This document shows, piece by piece, positions 1-9,830 of a DNA stretch of 20,409 nucleotides. The stretch's first letter is position 1. Every line of letters starts with the position of its first letter. This DNA is from Paramacrobiotus richtersi (lineage: Eukaryota > Tardigrada > Eutardigrada > Parachela > Macrobiotidae): assembly GCA_034698045.1 (NCBI GenBank), contig JAQGAU010001234.1, positions 1 to 20,409 on the forward strand, read 5' to 3'. The translations under genes were made by a program, and so were the position numbers. The notes under the pieces were generated by a model. It was not told the DNA's origin and did no database searches. It was given only the letters and a program-made list of their open reading frames with translations.

Positions 1-335
1 GAAAAGCGGTTCAGAACTGCTCGGGTCGCCCTGGTACGTGCTGTACGTCTGCATCTGTTATACGGAGTGTAGGAGCAGTATGTACATTGGCCACGTGTTC
101 TAAAGCGAGGCGGTACGGTAGCGAATTTCGGCATTAATTGGTGTTTCGCAGTTATTATGGCTTTCCTTTCTATCCTTATCCCCGCTCGGCAAGAAGGTTA
201 TGTAAAAGGAAAGCAGATAGTTAAAACCATGTAAGCACAGTAACTCTACCCTTTGAACAACAACCAGCGTGAATTAGTGTTAGGGCTTGAGCACCTGCAG
301 TAAAACTGTTTGGGCCGCTTACTTGATATTATAAC

Positions 336-366
336 TCTTATTATTATTATATATATATATATATAT
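336..366. repeat. AT-rich microsatellite
   Basis: A short run of TTA repeats passes into an uninterrupted (AT)n tract. It sits just before the first copy of the degenerate direct repeat that begins near 376. It is a simple sequence repeat with no coding content. The preceding stretch, 1-335, holds nothing I recognise. Confidence 0.85.
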
Positions 367-375
367 TACTCTTAA

Positions 376-1005
376 TCCTAAATCTTGGAAAAGTTGGGGC
401 CAATTTACTCTTGAGCCGTTAGCTTAAAAAACGGTCAAAATATCTCAAAAAATGCAAAACAGTGGAGATTAGGGCGACATGAGGTTTTGGAAACGGCTTT
501 TCCAATCCGAAAATTTTAATTTTTAAAAAACCCCTAAAATTTTGGTTACCGGGTGCGGGTGTGTTTTTGGCTCTCTTTACATTGTGCAGAACACTAGGCT
601 TCCAATTATCCCTCAACCGCAAACACAAAAGAACGGTCAACAATCGACCGCAGCTTTGGGAAACACGACATTCACTTTTTGGTCCAAGGCATGCGATTTT
701 CGAGGTTTTCGCGCGGGCATGCGGTTTTCATTGTAGCCTTCCCGGTCTAAAGTTTCTAGATTTTTAAAAACTGTCAAAATCAAGGTCCTAAATCCTGAGA
801 AAGTTGGGGCCAAATTACTTTACAATCGTTGGCTTAAAGAATGCCTTAAATATCTCCAAAAAAACAGGACTGTAAAAATCAGGCCGACATGCGGTTTTCA
901 TTGCAGCTTTCCCGGTCGCAAACTTTTGGTTTTTTTTAAAACTGCCAAAATCAGGGTTACCGGGTGCTGGTTGGTACTTGGACGTCTTTACAATCGGCCA
1001 CGTAA
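376..1005. repeat. Degenerate direct-repeat family, ~410-base offset
   Basis: Two long diverged copies run in the same direction, about 376-595 and 786-1005. Anchors are aagttggggc at 391 and 801 (offset 410) and ggttaccgggtgc at 544 and 955 (offset 411). A third, partial copy at about 717-785 shares gcggttttcattg and the following cccggtc segment with the last copy (890 onward), at an offset of about 170. The short reading frames here are interrupted and different in each copy, so I treat the block as non-coding repeat. The family is unknown. Divergence is substantial, so it is old or fast-evolving. Confidence 0.75.
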
Positions 1006-1640
1006 TGAGTCGTGTATATACTCTTCACCCGTTCACAGAAAAACTCGGCAAAAAATTCAAATTAAATCGACGGCAACACTTGCTGTTTCAGGATCTTTGA
1101 TTGTCTAGTTCTAGCGCATACGAAACGTGTTTTAGATTAATGCATCGCGTGGCGTTTCGGTTTTGGTTATCGTTTACGTTCGAATCTGTATGACAGTAAA
1201 CCTAGCAACCGAATATTACAGCGGAGCTCCCATTAACTTTCTACACCTGTAAGTAATTTTCCCGGAAACTCGGTAGGAGGTTTACCATCCTTAGCTACTC
1301 ATTATTTAATGCCTCCTTAGCTTATTTCGAAAAAATCAGCCCCTTTACATTAATTAAAATTACAACGAAATCTGAGATTTGCACGGTCAACAAATAGAAC
1401 CAAGATTATTGTAGAGGATGAAATTGCCTACACAACAAGACCAAAACTGGCTCGAAAACTTTTTATGTGACTGCGCAATAACCGCTCAGCTCGACTGCCA
1501 ATCCCTGCGCTGCACCCGGTAGTGGCATAATCCTTCATTTAGCTGCCACGTCGCATCACAACAGTGTTTCGAACGTAACCCTAATCACTCGGTCTCACTT
1601 AAGCAAGAAACTAGCGGCGAAGGAAGATAAAGGCCAGAAT
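1006..1640. other. Intergenic, nothing recognised
   Basis: No long open frame, RNA gene or clear repeat is visible on either strand. A GTTCGAATC string near 1170 resembles a tRNA B box, but no cloverleaf can be drawn around it. Confidence 0.6.
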
Positions 1641-3345
1641 TAAAACAAAACGTTACTTACACAGGAAAACGCAGAGCCAAGACAGATCAACTAAAGTAAA
1701 ACTGTAGTGAACTAAAAAGATAGCTAAACCAGCCTAAATGGAAAAAAATGAGAACTTGACAGTTGGCCTGCCATGTACTGAAATATCAAACAAGATCTAC
1801 AGTTAAAATTTCCTTATTAGCGCAGCAGAAATACTTTGGCGGTTGTCATTGCCACTTTACGGCTTATCATCTGCATAAAACTCAAAACAATATAAAAAAA
1901 ACTGCGAAACAAAAATAACTACAGTCGGTTCTGCGATCAACGGTAAGACTTGCACAATCAAGGAGGCAAAATTATGGGCGCATTTAAAGTAAAACTAAAT
2001 AAAAATTCTTGCGCGAAAATAAAACCAGAACTAAAGATAAGACCAACGTTAAAACTAGAAGAATGTAAACCGATAAACTAACAATAAACTACAGGGAAAG
2101 CTAGCGGAAGAGGGAGAGCAGAAGAAAACCGCAAGCAATTTTAAGTGCAAAATTCGCAAGAAAAATAAATCAGCATCGAAGTGCGGTTCACAGTCCAAAT
2201 GTGTATCAGATAATAGCCGATGCGCAGCAAAAGTGACCTTGGTAAAACAAAAAGAAATCGCTGATTAAAAATTACGTTAGTTATTTCGTGTTTTTTATGA
2301 TCGTTTATCGCGACGTTTATCATGAGTAATCAGCAACTGCATAATTACTACGCGCGAAAACATCATAAAAAAGACATCCAAAAATCGACAAACTATAGCG
2401 GACGTTTCGCCCACGAGAATGGAATACATGGAAGAAACTAGGAGTCATTCAATCAGAAAGATATGCAACCAACCGATGTAGGATGCATGAAGTGTCAAAA
2501 AAACATACAAGTCAGAAAAACGAATGAAACAGCGGATGTTGTGTTTTTGTGGCTTACAGCTGTTGGTGTGCACAACGAAAACCATAGACGCATCGCGCAA
2601 AACGAGAGAAGCATACAGTGAAACCAACAACAAACGCAGTTAAAATAAATCAGAACGGAAGCCAATGCAAAATTAAAAGTAAAACTAAAGGTGAGACCAA
2701 AGTTATAAGTAAAGTGATTTATCAAACAATTACAGTAACAGGAAAAATGGCGATGAAAGTTGGCGGAAACTTCCGAATTGTAAGTAAACGTAACCAGAAG
2801 CGATTATATGAAACAGTAAAATCACAGTCAGCAATTAAATCGAAACCAAAAGCAGACGAAAACGAAATCAAAAAAAACTGCGACAATCAACCTAAATGTG
2901 TATAAGTAAAAATGAGAAATATGCAGGCAGTAAAAGTGACCTTTGCAATACGAGAGTAATCGATAAGCAGTTAACTGAAAATGGCATTGGTTAATGGTTT
3001 TCGTAACCTTCAAGTACAACATTTATGATGATTTATTACGCATAAAACATTTATGACTACTACTAACAAAGAAACTTACAACCCGCAAACGTATCCAAAA
3101 AATGGCCGAAGAGAACAACAGAGGCAAGCGAAAGCCGTTAAACAGAAAGATGCAAAACCAGAAACAAATGCAGAAACAACTGAGATAAAAGTTGGCTAAC
3201 TAAAAAAGATACAAGAAAAATCCATAGAAACAACTGATACTTAATCAGGTATAATAAACCGAAAAAATGGCAATCTGTTTGCAACAATAAAGGCCATAAA
3301 CCCTGCGCGTAAAACAGGGAAACATACACTGAAAACAAGAAAACC
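1641..3345. repeat. A-rich region with diverged ~700-base tandem duplication
   Basis: The plus strand is strongly A-rich and T-poor, with many aaaataaa and aaaactaaa words. Two collinear copies lie at about 1970-2625 and 2660-3335. Matching anchors keep a near-constant offset: aaagtaaaactaaa at 1986 and 2676 (690), aaatgtgtat at 2197 and 2894 (697), aagtgacctt at 2231 and 2934 (703), agaaag at 2455 and 3144 (689), and catacagtgaaa at 2612 against catacactgaaa at 3322 (710). A 95-residue lysine/asparagine-rich frame at 2618-2905 follows from the base composition rather than being a gene, because it is not conserved in the other copy. Confidence 0.7.
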
Positions 3346-3377
3346 AAGCCAGGCGACGCGAAGCGTCGCTGCGGCTT
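3346..3377. other. GC-rich perfect hairpin
   Basis: AAGCC, AG, GCGACGC, a GAA loop, GCGTCGC, TGC and GGCTT fold into a 7-bp GC stem (3353-3359 with 3363-3369) closed by a second 5-bp stem. It lies exactly where the A-rich duplicated block ends. No promoter or gene is visible beside it, so a structured RNA is possible but not shown. Confidence 0.6.
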
Positions 3378-4093
3378 GTAGCTCTTCAATATGGCACAGT
3401 TTTTACGTTCTTCGTAATATTGCAACCATCCCCCCAGTGCTCTTCATGCAGTGGAAAATTGCATTACCGTGGGGGGAAATCGCCATTACCTGAAATCAGG
3501 CTTCGCAACGCTACGCTTTTGCTGCTTTGAATCTGTTCAGCTTCATCTGTTCATATCGGTCCGTTTTCGATTACTAGCGTGAAGCTGAAGCCGGCGCTAT
3601 CTTTCAGCGACAGATTAATCTTTTGTGCGTTTTGTACATGGGCCTCACAAAGGATGGGCTTAAAGAAACTTGGACGCATTGGACTAAAGAAAAATACTTA
3701 CACACATTAGTTTATCGTGTAACACACCGCCATTTCAAAGTCAACCGCGGAGACACAATCGGGTTCACTTAAAAGCCTTCAACTATACGAATGTCAAAGA
3801 ACTCACTGCTTCTTCGAAAGAGCCCAAAGTGCGCGTACGACCATAAATCATTTAATGTTGAACAACATCGTTTAAACTTTACGAAGAAAAACAAGGCGGA
3901 ACCCGGTTTCATGGGCCTGAGGGAAGGTTTTCAGGTGCATCGAAAGAACCGGTCTGCGTGAAGCAGATTGCGAAAAAGAATGCCGCATAGCGTGGAGAAT
4001 GGCTGACAAATTGCAAAACAACGGCGATTTTGCTTCCTTATCCTGACAATACGGCCATTGCATTTGATCGCTGTTCTTCACATCTCCACCAGA
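3378..4093. other. Intergenic, upstream of the glutamate-receptor pseudogene
   Basis: No recognised gene. A run of six C (3430-3435) can pair with a run of six G (3471-3476) across a 35-base loop. The last few hundred bases should hold the promoter of the receptor relic at 4094, but I see no clear TATA box at a convincing distance. Confidence 0.5.
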
Positions 4094-5568
4094 ATGCTGG
4101 CAGAAGGACTAATAATAGGATCGGCGATACTCTTTGCGCTTCTGGGGAATATCTCCTGCCAGTACTATGGGCCCGGGACAAACAGCGGCTCCTGTGCAGT
4201 AACGGCAACCAGTCTCGGCTGTGCCAACTACCGCGTTCGCATTCTAGCGGTAAGTTGATCATCAGACGCTTTGTGCAAGCTTTGATCCATGCAACAAATA
4301 TAAATGCTCAACCGCATTCAAACAACGGCAATTTGATGCGGCTAAATCCCGACGGAAGCTTCTCCGGTTTCATCTGGGATCTACTGAATGCACTGAAAGC
4401 GACGATAGATTTCAGTTTCACGCTGTCAAACCAAGCGGACGGCGTGTGCGGTGGTCAGGACGCTAACGGGAGGTGGGATGGATTAGCCGGACATCTAGTT
4501 CGCAATGTAAGCAACATCTTTACTGTTTTTTTTGTTAATTATTACAACCAAAGAGCAGGTAACCCATCAGGGACTTCAAGAGGAAACACAGAATGCATAC
4601 CCTTTAATTTCCGCTTTTAAAATCCTTATAAAATGCTTCAGTTCTGGTTAATTGGGTGCATTGTGTATTACACGTCTGGTCGAAACTGGAAGGCTAGTAT
4701 ATAAAAATACCACATTGCGACAGATCAGCAGTTTTGAACAAAAACTTGAGAACGGTCACATCAAACCGACAGAATTTTTTTAATTAAGCTTGAGAATTTT
4801 TTCTGGCCTATCTTTCAGGCGCATTTCTATTGATAACAACTGGGCTGTGACCGACCGCTCGTTGACTGCAGGAGACCGACATTGTTTATTGCCGCTATAA
4901 CCATGACGTCACAAAGGTTAACGGCAATCGATTTCACCGCCCCTCTTATGCCTGGTTATCTACTAGTCATCGTCAGCCAGGCTAATGCGTCGCTGAATGC
5001 TTTGCGCATGCGGCCATTGTGCAGAACTATTTTCAAACTTGCAGATACCGCAAAAAAACTATCTATTGTGGACTCACTGTCGTCTGCTAGCGGTGGCCTT
5101 AAAGGCAGTTCAGCTGACTCCACATACCTCACAGTCAGTGGCGGGTAATTGTTGTCGTTGCTAATTACAACGAACCACGATAGTTTTCTCACAGAATCTA
5201 ACACCGAAAAAAGGCGAAGATTCCGTAAACATAAATATTTATCCTCTTTAGGACTAATGAACAGGGCTCCAAAGAATCGCGCGCAAAAGAGATTTGGGCC
5301 AGCGTGCAGGCCAACCTGCCGACTTCGCTGGTTCTCGACGATAATGCGGGATTGGCGCTCGTGAAACAAGGCGGCTGGGCCTACGTCACCGTTGCGGCTT
5401 CTGTTGTTCTGGCCGTCAAAAACTTCAATTGCCAACTGGTAGTCAATCGACCGGCGTTGGCGTTGGTACACCAGCTCCGAGGCGCTGTCTCGCTCTGCTA
5501 GTGCACGCCTAACATAGCAGTTCAGATTACTGCGCAATCGCGTCTCAGAATCGTGTGTTAAAACCCGG
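4094..5568 (+). pseudogene. Ionotropic glutamate receptor-like gene, decayed
   Basis: This family forms ligand-gated cation channels at synapses or on chemosensory neurons. Exon 1 (4094-4249) encodes a signal peptide (GLIIGSAILFALLGNISC) and NYRVRILA, ending at a GTAAGT donor. The next coding block, to 4506, holds lobe S1 (GSFSGFIWDLL, then GRWDGLAGHLVRN before GTAAGC). Exon 3 (4872-5144, after CTGCAG) starts ETDIV and continues IAAITMTSQR...IDFTAPL, keeping the S1 arginine that in this family binds the ligand carboxylate. Exon 4 starts at 5252 and joins in phase (GG|G). It carries S2 (KEIWASVQ, GWAYVTVAASVV, NFNCQL). Damage: one extra T among 4885-4887 shifts the frame, no usable acceptor follows exon 1, and the M1-pore-M3 segment (about 120-140 residues) is absent between S1 and S2. 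S2 also has Val where glutamate receptors have the ligand-binding Glu. After about 5455 the homology changes frame and meets stops. I infer a pseudogene. The exact subfamily (iGluR or arthropod-type IR) is unresolved. Confidence 0.8.
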
Positions 5569-5662
5569 TTATGGTAGAATACGTTTACTTCAAAGCATAA
5601 GGCTGTTTTCCGCAGTTACTGTATGTGAAAATAGTGCCATAAAATTATTGTTACACTGTTGA

Positions 5663-5668
5663 AATAAA
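5663..5668 (+). promoter_or_regulatory. Poly(A) signal AATAAA
   Basis: A canonical AATAAA hexamer lies about 100 bases after the last S2-like coding sequence of the glutamate-receptor relic, which is the expected position for the end of its former transcript. Confidence 0.45.
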
Positions 5669-7185
5669 TTAATAATCGACGTGCTGTCACTGCTGTGCTC
5701 TCTTTCCCAGTGGCTGCATGCATAAAAAGGGAGGAGAACAATATTATGTCAACAATCATCACCTTGAGCATTACGCAGCTAATATAAATTCCGCAATATT
5801 TTTAATACAGTCGGACCAATGAAGGTCGAGAAAGTTGCACGTAACAGGGAACCAAGACAGTCATGCTTTTATAGAGCATGTCAGGTACGTTGTTATTCCC
5901 ACCAATGCATCTGGCATCCATTTTCACATAAACGCAGCGGTGCGTGCCACATTGATGAGGGGGAATTTTGAAAGGACTGCAACATCCCTAGTGGAAACGT
6001 TAACATATTGCGCTTTCGGTGAGTTCTTGAGAAACACTTTTTTCGGGCAGCTTTTTGCTAATAATTTGTCGGATTGCGAGCGAATAGGTCACATCATATA
6101 CGTAATGGATGTATGCGTGTTCTGAACAAGTCCCACAGTTCGAAACTACATTCTGCGAATGATGTCTTACCACATCAACGCTTCTGCGAACAATAATTCA
6201 GCACACGCACCCGGTGCAAAGAAATAACGTGTTATCTACTCTGTAACAGGCCAACTGCTGCGATAAAACTGAAAAATAAGCATGAAGCAGCGAATGAGTT
6301 GTCTTAAACCTGTTCACTCTTTCCATTTGTGGAACAAATATTTTCGGTGGGTAAACCACAAAAACATCCAGTACTGCATTCAGTATGTGAATAACTTGGT
6401 ACTTATATTAACTCATTGAACTGTTGTGTCTTTCTGCTTAGGTATAGTTTCGATTAATTTGCTGTTGATAGTCGGTTAGCATCTCTGTATGTAACAAACC
6501 TGACGAGATCATAAAAACCTGCGTTCTGCTTACGACAAACGACACGGATTTGAATACGGTCGTGACTGCCACGGACTGGTGACCACATATGTACTCTAGG
6601 CATAGAAACTGTTGCCATAGACCAGGAACGTTACCATAATTAGTACTCTCCAGTCCCATGAGCTACCACAACATGACCCTTATACAGTCTCAGAAATGAG
6701 AAGATTGTCCGTTTTGTGGGATGTCCGGCATGGCTTATATCCGTGTCATGTGTTCCGTTGTCTCTTCTCCAAAGGCTTTGCTCCCTTTCGGACCTGATAG
6801 TCGAAAACCAAAACTTTAGCAGATTAAGTTATTGAAAGTGGTGGAAAACTCGATCTCCTGGCCGGGTAACTGGAGCACTACCGTGAAATTGTGTTGCGCA
6901 TGACATACATAATACACCGTTTATGACAGACGGATGGCTACAGTACGTTGATTAGTGGACACGCAAGACGGTGATGACCGCAACAACAGAACACAAACAG
7001 AGGATCACTGCAATTATTGTTAGCAAGAAATAGCTTTCCAGCAACAGTACAAATGTTTAGCCGCAGTAGTACCTGGGCAAGGTACAATATCGCCCGGTGA
7101 AAGGAACGCAAAAGCAAAAGCAATTAACGCATCGTCTTACATCCCGGTGCGTTTCTGATATAACAAATATGTTTCAAATTATATG
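5669..7185. other. Intergenic, nothing recognised
   Basis: The stretch lies between the 3' ends of two convergent receptor relics. The longest open frames are under 100 codons: 5835-6125 (+), 6438-6659 (-) and 6938-7123 (-). None shows a known motif, signal peptide or convincing splice pattern. The last may simply be 3' untranslated sequence of the GPCR relic. Confidence 0.55.
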
Positions 7186-7573
7186 TTACTTCCGCAACAA
7201 TCTGCTGACTATACGCTTGAGGTCAGTTAATAAAGGAGTGGATATTATGGATCCAGGATAGCTTGCGCTGTCCAAGCATTCGTTCAGCTCATCGGGTGGT
7301 GAAAACCCCATTATAGCCAGCATTTGGTGTAATTCATAAGGTGTCCATGTAATAATGAGACTGCATGTTAATGACGTGAGGATGAAAAACGTTCGCTTAT
7401 TTTGCTGGGTACTGTTTTCTCGGTGGTCAGTGTTCACATCGTTTACTGGTCCAGTCTCGTTTGCGAGCTGTAAAACGTCATAATCTTATCCATGAATGAA
7501 GACTAAATTCGGTGTTACAACCACAACTGAGGCGGCTTACCTTATCTCCTTCTATGACCGTAGAATTCCGTTT

Positions 7574-7582
7574 CATAGTGGA
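7574..7582. repeat. Target-site duplication, left copy
   Basis: catagtgga directly abuts the left end (ggcagggtc) of the transposon and is repeated exactly at 9970-9978. Nine bases is the usual length for Mutator-like elements. Confidence 0.9.
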
Positions 7583-7708
7583 GGCAGGGTCTAAAACCTG
7601 GGCATGGCCCCTGCCCATGGGCATGCCCAACGGGCATGGTCATCGCAAAACATGGGTTACCCAGACGCTAAAACCTGGTCACACCTGGCTAAAAACTGGC
7701 CATGGTCA
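7583..7708 (+). repeat. Left terminal inverted repeat of the MULE
   Basis: This 126-base arm matches the reverse complement of 9831-9969. It contains nested small repeats: taaaacctgg occurs twice, taaaaactggccatgg once, and gggcatgccc-type palindromes lie near 7609-7635. It carries one copy of a 13-base gcccaacgggcat unit where the right arm carries two. Confidence 0.9.
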
Positions 7709-8150
7709 TTCAGAGTAGAAACAGCGCAGAATACATATTGTGGTGTGCCTGCATGTTTAACACTACTTGAATGTTTAATACGTTAGCTAATTACATCAGA
7801 AAACATCCTACATCAGCGGCTATTAAACATTCTGCATAGCCCACTTTCAGTTTTATATAAGCAGTAATATTTCTTCGGAGTGTGTAGCGCGTACTAATTG
7901 ACATAATCGCTTCCGGCATAGTAGAACACGAGGAACGACGACATTGTCACAAGGCCGCGTTTTGTTATAGTGCACAGGTATAAGTGCTAACTAGGTGTAA
8001 GAATATTAGCCACTGGTCGCAGTTTTACGCAAGCAAAAGATAGTGTTCTTTTCAGCTATAGTGTATTATTAGGTAAGCGTAGCTATAATATTATATTACG
8101 TGCGTAATCTATGGCAACTGGAATTGACGGAACAAGAAACGTATTGCAAG

Positions 8151-9137
8151 TTAAGTTACACGTACCACAACGATGTCTTCTGGCGGTGGTCCAACTTCTT
8201 GGGACACATGTAAATTTTTATGGCATCGGGCGCATTTTCGGGTTGCAGGATGGCAGTCTTGAAGAAAATGTAGCTCACAAGTGTAAGCAGCCGGGCGAAT
8301 TTTCACCTGCTTTGGACGTTGCGCAAAAATGATTGGTCTATTCGGCGACGTGTTTGTGGAAGAACTTGCTACCGAGATGTCAGAACTACGTTCCTGTCTG
8401 CTTGTGCTAGCATCCTGCGAAATGGATTCCACCGTTACCACGCCAGCCGCAGTCGAACCACGGTAAACAGAGCTTTTGGTAACCACAGCCTTTACAGGAT
8501 TAGATTCTTTTGATGGCCCTTTTCGTCGTAACGTGCTTGATAATTTCGCACCAACGGTACGTGACACTCCATGATTAACTGCCTTGTCAAGGTTTTTAGC
8601 TGCATTCGAATTGAACCATTTTTGTACATGACGGCCATGTCTTTGTCAACAGCTATCGCCAGTGAATGAGCGCACAGCTTCCGAAGCTGAAAACCAGGGC
8701 ATGTGCAAGTGACCTTTCCAGTTGTTCTGACAAATTCTAATCTGTTTGGTACAGGCGATGATTCGCTGGCAACCATTGCTGCTGAGTCCAAAGGCTTGCC
8801 GGGATATTTCGTGATGACCTCATCTTTGTGCTGCAGGATGGTGGAGTAATTAACGGTAATTAAGTAATTAAGTAACCTCACCGTGCATTAAAATTAATGC
8901 CGATTGCATTGTGGTACGAAAGAGTCAACACAGTGATTTCTGCGTTACCGGGAAATGAGCCAGTCGCAAGGAATAGACGCGAAATTCCCAACAGTTGTCA
9001 CTGGAAAATGATAGTAATGCGTCCGAAAGTAAACGTTTACTGAATGCAGACTGTACCTGGTTGTAATGTAGATAAGATTCTGATGTCTTCTCTTCACTCA
9101 AATAACATGATTCAAACAGTTTAAGACGATTTTCCAC
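8151..9137 (-). pseudogene. MULE transposase fragment with SWIM zinc finger
   Basis: This is the remnant of the element's transposase. The first block (9137 downward: RLKLFESCYLSEEKTSESY...HYNQ) ends at CAG|GTACAG. It can be joined in phase to HKDEVITKYPGKPLDS after CTGCAG near 8836. The SWIM finger follows: VTCTCPGFQLRKLCAHSLAI, the CxCx(n)CxH pattern typical of MULE transposase C-termini. Shortly after it, near 8632, the frame shifts by one base. Homology-like sequence continues as VQKWFNSNAAKNLDKAVNHG and a basic tail, then a Cys/His cluster (CELHFLQDCH...CARCHKNL), ending in a stop at 8151-8153. The N-terminal DNA-binding and DDE catalytic domains are absent. The 5' edge runs into the palindrome at 9121. 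I am confident of the SWIM motif and less sure of the joining between blocks. Confidence 0.7.
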
Positions 9138-9762
9138 CCATTGCTATACCTACAAGTGAAATCAAGACAGCCGCGCACCTGTAACCGTTGTACCAAGGTG
9201 TATTAGTGTTTTCAATAACCAAAACATGGATGTACACTGTCAAGAAATCCGTTTGTGCGCGCAACGTCCGGTTATAGCGCAACTGCGGCGACAAGTTTAA
9301 ACACGTTTCCTTGTCAGATAATTCAGCGTTTTATCCAAACTTTTTGAAACTTTCATCATAAATGCACATATATGTGATGATCGTTCTGAACCACTTTCAG
9401 CCCTGAAGTATGCTTTTGAAATTTTAAAATGAATTTTAAAATTTTTGAAATTCATTTTAAAATTTTAGAAACATGGTACCGGGCTAATTCCGGGTCAGAA
9501 CGATCATCATATATATGTGCATTTATGCTGAAAGTTTCAAGAAGTTTGGATGAAACGCTGAATTATCTGACAAGGAAACGTGTTTAAACTTTTCGCCGCG
9601 GTTGCGCAATAACCGGACGTTGCGCGCACAAACGGACTTCTCGACAGTGTATATCCATGTTTTGGTTATTAAAAACACTAATGCACCTTCGTGCAACGGT
9701 TACAGGTGCGCGGCTGTCTTGATTTCACTTATAGTTATCGGAATGGTGGAAAAGCGCCTTAA
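9121..9762. mobile_element. Nested 642-base foldback element with TTAA at both ends
   Basis: Two arms meet at about 9441/9442 with almost no spacer: 9121-9441 equals the reverse complement of 9442-9762. The middle of each arm (for example 9154-9395 against 9490-9730) is about 93-94% identical by my reading; the outer 30 bases and the centre are more diverged. Both edges carry TTAA (9121-9124 and 9759-9762), placed symmetrically about the centre. The arms then begin GACGATTTTCCACC and GGCGCTTTTCCACC. A TTAA duplication is characteristic of piggyBac and Kolobok elements, but no transposase is present, so family assignment is tentative. It has no coding capacity. Confidence 0.75.
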
Positions 9763-9830
9763 CTCCTATTTGTTTACGTAGTTTATACTGGAGAGCATAC
9801 GATACAGTTTTAGGCTAGTTCTGCATTGGG

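Noticed and set aside
1165-1180. GTTCGAATC resembling a tRNA B box
   Set aside because: No A box at a suitable distance and no acceptor-stem pairing.
2618-2905. 95-codon open frame rich in Lys and Asn (+)
   Set aside because: It lies in the A-rich duplicated block, the frame is not kept in the other copy, and the composition follows from the base bias.
3430-3476. C6 and G6 runs that could pair
   Set aside because: The loop is long and there is no further pairing beyond the homopolymers.
7512-7718. Plus-strand frames rich in Gly, His and Trp
   Set aside because: They are translations of the left terminal inverted repeat and match the mirror-image frame at the right end.
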